A stretch of 5,118 bases of DNA from an uncultured Clostridia bacterium (GTDB lineage: Bacteria > Bacillota > Clostridia > Oscillospirales > Acutalibacteraceae): positions 1 to 5,118 of the forward strand of contig CAMVBD010000139.1 of assembly GCA_947165615.1 (NCBI GenBank), given 5' to 3'. Numbering within the stretch: the stretch's first letter is position 1; each line of letters begins with the position of its first letter. Shown here piece after piece: positions 1 to 5,118 of this stretch. Position numbers and translations under genes: made by a program. Below the pieces are notes generated by a model. It saw only the letters and a list, made by a program, of their open reading frames with translations. It was not told the origin of the DNA and searched no databases.

Positions 1-1
1 T

Positions 2-754
2 CTGTCCTACGGCGGCAAGCGCGTGCGCCCGCTTTTGACCCTCCTGTTCTGTGAGGCCGCCGGCGGCGACCCCGCAAAGGCCCTGCCTTTTGCCGCGGGT
101 GTGGAATTCGTACACACCTATTCGCTCATCCACGACGATCTGCCGTGCATGGACAACGACGATATGCGGCGCGGAAAGCCCTCCGCGCATAAACGGTTCG
201 GCGAGGCAAACGCGCTGCTCTCGGGCGACGCGCTGCTGACCCACGCCTTTGCCGCCGTGTCCGACGGGACAAAAGCCGGCGTCAGCGCCGAAAACACCGT
301 CAGGGCCGTGCGGGAACTCTCGCTTCTCGCGGGCGCCCCCGGCATGGTCGGCGGCCAGTACATCGACCTCAAATACGAGGGGACCGACTGCGCGCCCGAC
401 GTTTTGCTGCAAATGGACGCGCTGAAAACCGGCGCGCTCATTGAAGCCGCCTGCGTTCTGGGACTCCTTGCTGCCGACGCGGACGAAAGCCTTTTCGCGC
501 CGACCCGCCGTTTTGGTAGAAGCCTGGGGCTGGCGTTTCAGATCAAGGACGATCTGCTCGAATACGAGGACGAAAACGAACACAGCGACGAAATTAACGA
601 AAAATCGACGTATATCACACTTTTCGGCGCCGAGCGGGCAAAAGCCCTCGCCGCCGATTACACGCGGCAGGCCGTGGAGGCGGTATCCGTCTTCGGAGCG
701 CCGGGACAGACGCTTTCCGACTTCGCCTGTGCCCTGCTGAAGAGAAACAACTGA
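2..754 (+). CDS. ispA: Farnesyl diphosphate synthase (geranyltranstransferase), 5' end outside window
   Basis: Soluble prenyl transferase that adds IPP to DMAPP and then to geranyl diphosphate, giving farnesyl diphosphate for undecaprenyl carrier, quinone and other isoprenoid synthesis. The frame is open from base 2 and begins inside the protein with LSYGGKRVRP, the conserved GGKRxRP substrate-binding motif, so roughly 40 N-terminal residues lie upstream. The GTG at 23 is an internal valine codon, not a start. The first aspartate-rich motif reads HDDLPCMDNDDMRRGKP (about 131-181). Its two-residue insertion (DDxxxxD) and the tyrosine five residues before it are the known signature of bacterial type II FPP synthases rather than longer-chain enzymes. 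The second motif is FQIKDDLLE (about 536-562), with Glu where Asp is usual. KSTYITLFG follows, the usual KTTY-type segment. The TGA overlaps the dxs ATG by one base, implying translational coupling. The exact product chain length is inferred. Confidence 0.95.
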   Translation: MSYGGKRVRPLLTLLFCEAAGGDPAKALPFAAGVEFVHTYSLIHDDLPCMDNDDMRRGKPSAHKRFGEANALLSGDALLTHAFAAVSDGTKAGVSAENTVRAVRELSLLAGAPGMVGGQYIDLKYEGTDCAPDVLLQMDALKTGALIEAACVLGLLAADADESLFAPTRRFGRSLGLAFQIKDDLLEYEDENEHSDEINEKSTYITLFGAERAKALAADYTRQAVEAVSVFGAPGQTLSDFACALLKRNN

Positions 755-2631
755 TGGAATACCAGATCTTACCTAAAATCAACGGCCCGGACGACGTCAA
801 AAAACTGTCTGAGGCCGAACTCGAACGCCTTGCTGCCGAGATCCGCGACCGGATGATCCGCACCGTCTCCAAAAACGGCGGACACCTTGCGTCCAACCTC
901 GGCGTGGTGGAACTGACCATCGCCCTGCACCGGGTCTTTGACTCGCCGAACGACAAGATCGTATGGGACGTCGGCCACCAGTGCTACGCCCACAAACTGT
1001 TGACCGGGCGGCAGGAGGCGTTTGATTCGCTGCGTCTGCCGGGCGGCATTTCCGGCTTTACGCGCAGAAACGAAAGCGAGCATGACATCTTTTCCGGCGG
1101 GCATTCGTCCGTCGCGCTGTCCGCCGCCTTCGGCATTGCCGAGGCCAACAAAAAAAGCGGCAAAAAGGATTACACGATCGCGGTCGTCGGCGACGGCGCT
1201 TTTACCGGCGGCATGGTCTACGAGGCGCTCAACAACGCCGGTCACGCCGGAAAGGGCACGCGCCTTATCGTCATCCTCAACGACAACGAGATGTCCATCT
1301 CCAAAAACGTCGGCGCTTTGGCGCGGTATTTCGCGGCGCTCAAGGCCAATCCGCAGTACTTCCGCCTCAAGGCGACCACCGAAAACGTGCTCAACCACAT
1401 TCCCTTGGTCGGCAAACCCATGGCGCAGGGGATCTACAACGTCAAAACGCGCCTCAAAAACGCCATTTACAAAAGCACCATGTTCGAGGACATGGGCTTC
1501 CGCTACATGGGTCCCATCGACGGACACGACATCCCGCTGCTGATCGACGCGCTCGAGGGCGCGATCGAAGCGGATTACCCCATCCTTCTGCACATCAACA
1601 CCGTCAAGGGCAAGGGCTACGCCATCGCCGAGCAAAAGCCCGACTTCTTCCACGGCATTTCGGCGTTCAACGTCGTCACCGGTGAAAAAAAGAGCGCCAA
1701 CAGAGGCTTTTCGGACGTCTTCGGCGAATACGTGACCGAAAAAGCCGGCATCGACGAGCGCATCTGCTGCATCACCGCCGCCATGGAACTCGGCACGGGA
1801 CTGACCGCCTTCCACCAAAAATTCCCAGACCGGTTCTACGACGTCGGCATCGCCGAGCAGCACGCGGTCACCTTTGCGTCGGGCCTTGCCCGGGGCGGCA
1901 TGCTGCCGATCTTCGCGGTCTATTCCACCTTCCTGCAGCGCGCCTACGACCAGATCATCCACGACTGCGCCATGCAGGGGCTTAAAATCGTGTTCGCGGT
2001 CGACCGCGCGGGCTTCGTCGGCGACGACGGCGAATCCCACCACGGCCTGTTTGACGCCGCCTTTCTCAATTCCATCCCCGACATCACGGTCTATGCGCCC
2101 TCCACCTTTGCGGAATTGAAGACCGCCTTTGACAAGGCCCTTTACCAGACCGAAGGCCCGGTCGCGGTGCGCTATCCGCGCGGGGGCGAGCCCGACATCC
2201 CGGAAGCATATCTCCCCTCGGACGAAAACTTCGACTTCTTCGGCGAAGCGGACGCCGACGCCGCCATCGTCGTCTACGGACGGATGTTCCCGGAGGCCAT
2301 CAAAGCCAAAGAACAACTCGAAAAAGAGGGCGTTCGCGTTTCGATCTGTAAACTCAACCGCATAAAGCCCGTGCCGAAAGCCGCGGTGAAGAGCGGGATG
2401 GGCGCCGGCGTCGTCTGCTGCTTTGAGGAGGGGCAGCGCTGCGGCGGCAGCGGCGAGACCTTTGCCGACAAGCTCAGCAAATACGGCTTCAAGGGCTACT
2501 TTATCGACACCGGCGTCAAGTGTGAATTCTGCACGCAGAACACCGTCGAGGGACTGTTAAAGGATTACCGTCTCGACGCCGAAAGCATGGCTGACCTCAT
2601 CCGCGAAAAACTCGGCGGAGAGCAGATTTGA
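754..2631 (+). CDS. dxs: 1-deoxy-D-xylulose-5-phosphate synthase
   Basis: Thiamine diphosphate enzyme of the cytoplasm that condenses pyruvate with glyceraldehyde 3-phosphate to DXP, the first step of the MEP isoprenoid pathway and a precursor of thiamine and pyridoxal. At 625 residues it has full family length (E. coli 620). Visible motifs: GGHLASNLG (H44), DVGHQ (H75), SGGHSS (about 114-119), and the ThDP/Mg motif GDGAFTGG...NDNEMSIS with D147 and N176. [10 protein letters not shown] carries the catalytic glutamate E368 and H370. The substrate-phosphate region has [11 protein letters not shown] (R396), VDRAGFVG (R418) and ESHHG (H429). All sit at positions equivalent to the E. coli residues with an offset of 2 to 5. 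A transketolase C-terminal domain follows from about residue 490. The ATG at 754 overlaps the ispA stop, with only a weak purine-rich stretch (GAAGAGAA, 739-746) upstream, so coupled translation is likely. No defects seen. Confidence 0.98.
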   Translation: MEYQILPKINGPDDVKKLSEAELERLAAEIRDRMIRTVSKNGGHLASNLGVVELTIALHRVFDSPNDKIVWDVGHQCYAHKLLTGRQEAFDSLRLPGGISGFTRRNESEHDIFSGGHSSVALSAAFGIAEANKKSGKKDYTIAVVGDGAFTGGMVYEALNNAGHAGKGTRLIVILNDNEMSISKNVGALARYFAALKANPQYFRLKATTENVLNHIPLVGKPMAQGIYNVKTRLKNAIYKSTMFEDMGFRYMGPIDGHDIPLLIDALEGAIEADYPILLHINTVKGKGYAIAEQKPDFFHGISAFNVVTGEKKSANRGFSDVFGEYVTEKAGIDERICCITAAMELGTGLTAFHQKFPDRFYDVGIAEQHAVTFASGLARGGMLPIFAVYSTFLQRAYDQIIHDCAMQGLKIVFAVDRAGFVGDDGESHHGLFDAAFLNSIPDITVYAPSTFAELKTAFDKALYQTEGPVAVRYPRGGEPDIPEAYLPSDENFDFFGEADADAAIVVYGRMFPEAIKAKEQLEKEGVRVSICKLNRIKPVPKAAVKSGMGAGVVCCFEEGQRCGGSGETFADKLSKYGFKGYFIDTGVKCEFCTQNTVEGLLKDYRLDAESMADLIREKLGGEQI

Positions 2632-2635
2632 TTGT

Positions 2636-3507
2636 ATGGCAAACGAAAAACAAAGACTCGATCAGGCGCTGGCTCAGCAGGGGCTGTGCGAAAGCCGCGA
2701 AAAGGCAAGGGCCGCCATCATGGCGGGGCTTGTCTACGTCAACGGCCAAAAGGCGTCCAAAGCAGGCGACACGGTAAAGCCGGAGGACCGGCTGGAGGTA
2801 CGCGGCGGCAGTGAATTCGTCAGCCGCGGCGGCTACAAGCTCAAAAAGGCCGTGCGCGTGTTCGGTCTTGACCTACACGCCGCTCTTCCGATCTCGTTTT
2901 CGGTCTTGACCTGACCGGCAAGACCTGCATGGACATCGGCGCGTCCACCGGCGGCTTTACGGACTGCATGCTGCAAAACGGAGCCGCAAAGGTCTATGCC
3001 GTGGACGTCGGGTACGGGCAGCTCGCCTGGAAACTGCGCAGCGATCCGCGCGTCGTCAATCTCGAGCGGACCAACATCCGGTATCTCACCGAAGAGCAGG
3101 TCCCCCCGACGCTGGATTTCTGCTCCATCGACGTCGCCTTCATCTCCTTAAAGCTTGTGCTGCCCGTCGCCTGCCGTTTTCTGAAGGACGGCGGCGCGTG
3201 CGTGGCGCTTGTCAAGCCTCAGTTTGAGGCGGGGCGCGAAAAGGTCGGCAAAAAGGGCGTCGTGCGCGACAGGGCGGTCCACGTCGAAGTGGTGCGCGAG
3301 ACCGTCGCGTTCGCCAAGGACCTCGGCTTTGCCGTCAAAGGCCTCGATTACTCGCCGGTCAAAGGACCGGAAGGCAATATCGAATATCTCTTGTATCTCG
3401 GAAAAGACGGGCTCTCCGCCGACATCCCGGACCCCGAGGCGGTGGTCGCCGCCTCGCACGAGGCGCTGGACGGCAAGGGCCCCATGGGAGAGGAGGCGCA
3501 GACGTGA
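2636..3507 (+). CDS. tlyA: TlyA family rRNA (cytidine-2'-O)-methyltransferase, frame broken by an adapter-derived insertion
   Basis: SAM-dependent 2'-O-methyltransferase family; mycobacterial TlyA modifies 16S and 23S rRNA and is needed for capreomycin sensitivity. The old label hemolysin A is historical. Residues about 6-63 form an S4-type RNA-binding domain (RLDQALAQQGLCESREKARA...VYVNG), followed by the linker motif EFVSRGGYKL. The FtsJ-like domain has the SAM motif MDIGASTGGFTDCMLQNGA, then YAVDVGYGQLAWKLR, and later CSIDVAFISLKLVLP and LVKPQFE. The N-terminal part reads from ATG 2636 to 2874. The rest is in another frame, from the second repeat copy (2895-2912) through the TGA at 3505-3507. 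The 38 bases between are an Illumina adapter remnant plus a repeated host segment. Removing them joins VRVFGLDL directly to TGKTCMDIG and gives 277 residues, normal for the family. The gene in the living organism is therefore probably intact. It begins four bases after the dxs stop without a well-spaced Shine-Dalgarno, so it is probably translationally coupled. Confidence 0.93.
2857..2912 (+). repeat. 18-base direct repeat flanking the adapter remnant (artefactual duplication)
   Basis: CGTGTTCGGTCTTGACCT at 2857-2874 recurs at 2895-2912 with one change (G2860 versus T2898), 38 bases apart. The second copy begins immediately after the adapter's terminal CGATCT, exactly where the insert of an Illumina library fragment begins. 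It continues into genuine tlyA sequence (GACCGGCAAGACC). The repeat therefore looks like one read, still carrying adapter at its 5' end, stitched to the upstream contig. Since 38 is not a multiple of three, the duplication shifts the tlyA frame. Confidence 0.9.
2872..2894 (+). other. Illumina sequencing-adapter remnant (assembly contaminant)
   Basis: These 23 bases agree with the 3' end of the common TruSeq universal/P5 adapter at 22 positions, ending in the diagnostic GCTCTTCCGATCT (2882-2894). The only difference is C at 2880 where the adapter has A. The bases CCT at 2872-2874 belong equally to the host gene and the adapter, which may be where the two were joined. The adapter is recalled from general knowledge, not looked up. 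It lies in the middle of a conserved coding region and destroys the frame there, which supports an artefact rather than host DNA. Confidence 0.95.
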
Positions 3508-4339
3508 ACATATTCGTTGTCCCGAACCTGACGCGCCCCCGCGCAAAAGAGGTCGCCGTCGGACTGTGCCGGGCGCTTTGCGAGCACGGCGGCGCCGTCC
3601 GCCTGCCGCTCTCTGTCCGGGAAGCGTTTCCGGAATTCCCCGACGAAACGTTCGCCCCGGAGGACGAACTGTACGCCTCGGCCGAGCTTGTCATGCCGGT
3701 CGGCGGCGACGGCTCCGTCCTGCGCGCCGCCAAACGCGCATACGCTTACCCGTCCTCGGCGTCAACGCCGGAACGCTCGCCTACCTCTGCGGACTGGACG
3801 AAAGCGGGTTCCCGCTGCTTGCCCGCCTTATGTCGGGGGACTACACGACTCAGCGGCGCATGCTGCTGCAGGCCGACGTCTACGACGCCGACGAAACCCT
3901 TGTCCGCAGCCATTTCGCCCTCAACGACGTCGCGTTCGCCAGGGGCCGGGACATCGGCCTCGTGCGCGCCAACGGCAAGCGCATCGCCGACTACGTCGCG
4001 GACGGCGTCCTGTTCGCCACCCCCACCGGCTCCACGGGCTATTCCATGTCCGCGGGCGGCCCCATCGTGGAGCCGACGCTGGACGCCATGCTCTTAACGC
4101 CGATCTGCCCCCATTCGCTGGCGTTCCGTCCCTACATCTTCGCGCCGGATACGGTGTTCGAGGTGCGCGGGAACGTGCGCGGCAGAAACGCCGAGGTCCT
4201 GTATACCTGCGACGGGGAAAAAAGCCTGCCGCTTGCCGACGGGCAGCGCGTCGTGATCCGCAAGGCGGACAAAAAACTGCGCTTTCTGTCGCTGACGTCC
4301 GACAACTTTATCGACGTCCTCAATAAAAAAGCACTTTAA
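3504..4339 (+). CDS. nadK: NAD kinase (ATP-NAD kinase), frameshifted near 3741-3751
   Basis: Cytoplasmic enzyme phosphorylating NAD to NADP. The N-terminal part starts at GTG 3504 (NIFVVPNLTRPRA, resembling clostridial NadK) with a perfect AGGAGG at 3491-3496 seven bases upstream. It carries the catalytic GGDG at residues 67-70, followed by SVLRAAKRAYAY. From about 3749 the protein continues in another frame: PVLGVNAGTLAYL, then GDYTTQRRMLL, FALNDVAFARG (the NE/D motif), FATPTGSTGYSMSAGGPIVEP (the conserved family block) and TPICPHSL, ending at TAA 4337-4339. Both halves are well conserved, and the break falls between the GGDG and GVNAG motifs. Relatives usually have two more residues there, so a loss of about seven bases (minimum one) would explain it. 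The whole protein would be about 278-280 residues, normal for the family. A gene caller may report two fragments. The start overlaps the tlyA stop (GTGA). A sequencing or assembly error is likelier than a real pseudogene, but this cannot be settled here. Confidence 0.92.
3741..3751 (+). other. Frameshift site in nadK
   Basis: Upstream codons read AAA CGC GCA TAC GCT TAC (KRAYAY). From 3749 the conserved continuation is CCC GTC CTC GGC GTC AAC (PVLGVN), in the frame two bases ahead. Restoring the frame needs one, four or seven added bases. Spacing remembered from NadK relatives (two residues before the PVLGIN-like strand) favours seven. There is no homopolymer or slippery heptamer here to suggest programmed frameshifting, and no adapter-like sequence. 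Confidence 0.8.
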
Positions 4340-4398
4340 CCCGGTCAAAACCGGATAAAATATTTATTTCTGTCCATTGGAAAGGAACCCGAAAAAGC
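4340..4398 (+). promoter_or_regulatory. AT-rich nadK-argR gap, probable argR promoter/operator and RBS
   Basis: This is the only real intergenic gap in the window (59 bases) and is much richer in A and T than the genes around it. TAAAAT at 4356-4361 matches a sigma-A -10 box at five of six bases, but no good -35 box is found at the usual spacing (TTTAAC at 4335-4340 is weak and close). A small AT dyad, ATAAA-ATA-TTTAT, spans 4355-4367 and could belong to an operator. It does not match the ARG-box consensus well, so autoregulation by ArgR is only a possibility. GGAAAGGAA at 4379-4387 is the probable ribosome binding site, 11 bases before the argR ATG. Confidence 0.4.
4341..4354 (+). terminator. 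Weak hairpin after nadK, possible terminator
   Basis: CCGGT (4341-4345), loop CAAA, ACCGG (4350-4354) form a five-pair stem starting two bases after the nadK stop. The sequence that follows (ATAAAATATTTATTT) is AT-rich but lacks a continuous T run, so termination would be weak and partial read-through into argR is plausible. Confidence 0.25.
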
Positions 4399-4851
4399 AT
4401 GAAAAAGAAAAGACAGGAACTGATTGAAACCCTCATTCGCGAGAACAACGTCGGCACCCAGGAGGAACTTCTGGACCTGCTGATCGCCCAGGGCGTCAAC
4501 GTGACGCAGGCCACGGTCTCGCGCGACATCAAGGAAATGCGCATTGTCAAAAAAAGCGGCGTCAACGGCGAGTATAAATACTACCTGCCCTCCTCGCAGG
4601 AGGAAGAGGCGGACTCCCGTCTTTACGCCATTATCGCAAACGCGGCGCTGTCCAGCGTCGTCGTCGGAAACGATATCATCGTCCACTGCCATCCCGGCAC
4701 CGCAAAGGCCGTCGCCACCGCGGCCGATATGCTCCACTGCAAACTGATCGCAGGCACCATCGCCGGGGACGACACCGTCCTCGTCGTGTGTTACTCCGCC
4801 AAGGACGCGCTCGAGGCCAAGGACATCCTTGACGATATGCTCGGCTTCTGA
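4399..4851 (+). CDS. argR: Arginine repressor ArgR/AhrC
   Basis: Hexameric, arginine-responsive DNA-binding regulator that represses arginine synthesis genes and in Bacillota also activates catabolism. The 150 residues equal the usual family length. The N-terminal winged helix-turn-helix domain (about 1-65) contains KRQELIETLIRENNVGTQEELLDLL and the recognition-helix motif VTQATVSRDIKEM with the SR pair at 41-42. After an acidic linker (SSQEEEAD), the C-terminal oligomerisation and arginine-binding domain (about 75-150) has PGTAKAVATAADML and GTIAGDDT with the arginine-contacting D124 and D125. The ATG at 4399 is supported by GGAAAGGAA upstream and the typical MKKKRQELI beginning. It lies directly before recN, as in Bacillus and Clostridia, so the two are probably co-transcribed. 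Nothing looks damaged. Confidence 0.97.
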   Translation: MKKKRQELIETLIRENNVGTQEELLDLLIAQGVNVTQATVSRDIKEMRIVKKSGVNGEYKYYLPSSQEEEADSRLYAIIANAALSSVVVGNDIIVHCHPGTAKAVATAADMLHCKLIAGTIAGDDTVLVVCYSAKDALEAKDILDDMLGF

Positions 4852-4854
4852 TCT

Positions 4855-5118
4855 ATGCTCCGTCTGCTGCAGATCGAAAACATTGCCACGATCGAAAAGG
4901 CCTCCGTCGAATTCGGTCCGGGGCTCAATATCCTGACCGGTGAGACCGGCGCCGGCAAGTCGATCCTCATCGACGCCGTAAACGCCGTCTCCGGCGCAAA
5001 GACCTCCCGCGAACTCATCCGTACGGGGGTGTCCTCGGCGTTTGTTTCCGCTCTGTTTTCGGACGTCGGCAGGGAAGTGACCCGGACGCTGCAAACACTT
5101 GGTATCCCGGAAGAGGAG
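4855..5118 (+). CDS. recN: DNA repair protein RecN, N-terminal part (3' end outside window)
   Basis: SMC-like ATPase that acts early in double-strand break repair, holding DNA ends or sister chromatids together in the RecA pathway. The visible 88 codons begin MLRLLQIENIATIEKASVEFGPGLNILTGETGAGKSILIDA, with the Walker A box GETGAGKS at residues 29-36, the hallmark RecN N-terminus. SGAKTSRELIRTGVSSAFVSALF follows, the usual lobe-I continuation. Full-length RecN is about 550-570 residues, so the coiled coil, signature motif and Walker B lie beyond the right edge. The ATG is three bases after the argR TGA with no clear Shine-Dalgarno nearby, suggesting translation coupled to argR. Confidence 0.96.
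   Translation, partial: MLRLLQIENIATIEKASVEFGPGLNILTGETGAGKSILIDAVNAVSGAKTSRELIRTGVSSAFVSALFSDVGREVTRTLQTLGIPEEE

Noticed and set aside
769..2316. Long open frame (515 codons) on the minus strand opposite dxs
   Set aside because: It is the antisense shadow of a GC-rich gene with strong third-position bias. Its translation resembles no family, and dxs on the + strand is unmistakable and full length.
2857..2912. Direct repeat as a transposon target-site duplication or attachment site
   Set aside because: The material between the copies is the Illumina adapter, with no transposase or inverted ends. The second copy starts exactly at the adapter's insert junction.
2929..3507. A separate short methyltransferase gene starting at ATG 2929
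   Set aside because: This is the C-terminal part of tlyA. The methionine lies just before the SAM motif and looks like a start only because the adapter insertion broke the frame.
3209..3740. Apparent upstream extension of the second nadK frame, giving a 376-codon open frame from 3209
   Set aside because: The extension is low-complexity, arginine/serine-rich and out of frame with tlyA and with the N-terminal part of nadK. Only the portion from about 3749 is real NadK sequence.
3741..3751. Programmed ribosomal frameshift in nadK
   Set aside because: There is no slippery heptamer, no internal Shine-Dalgarno at suitable spacing and no obvious stimulatory hairpin. NAD kinases are not known for recoding, and residues appear to be missing.

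Overview
The window is an ordinary chromosomal housekeeping block from a moderately high-GC bacterium. The gene order ispA - dxs - tlyA - nadK - argR - recN, all on the + strand, is the arrangement known from Bacillota, especially Clostridia (Bacillus subtilis has the related order yqiD-dxs-yqxC-ahrC-recN). The GC-rich third codon positions and the NadK and ArgR sequences fit a GC-rich clostridial lineage, possibly a gut or environmental genome. I cannot name a genus. I see no mobile element, CRISPR array, tRNA or rRNA.

Layout: the 3' part of a farnesyl diphosphate synthase gene (ispA, 5' end outside the window) overlaps dxs by one base. dxs is intact at 625 codons. Four bases later comes tlyA, a predicted 2'-O-methyltransferase of rRNA, whose stop overlaps the GTG start of nadK (GTGA). 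A 59-base AT-rich gap follows, holding a weak hairpin and probably the argR promoter. Then come the arginine repressor argR and, three bases after it, the start of recN, which runs off the right edge. ispA and dxs act in the same pathway: Dxs makes DXP, the entry point of the MEP route to IPP and DMAPP, and IspA condenses these to farnesyl diphosphate. NadK supplies NADP(H), which the next MEP step consumes. TlyA, ArgR and RecN serve ribosome modification, arginine control and DNA repair.

The most notable observation is not biological. Positions 2872-2894, inside tlyA, match the 3' end of the standard Illumina TruSeq/P5 adapter at 22 of 23 bases. They are followed by a second copy of the 18 host bases found just upstream. 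This 38-base insertion breaks the tlyA frame; removing it restores one 277-residue TlyA. About 850 bases further on, nadK also has a broken frame near 3741-3751, best explained by a small deletion, probably also a sequence or assembly error though this is less certain. I found no convincing undescribed biological system here; the value of the window is in recognising that its two broken genes are probably artefacts.
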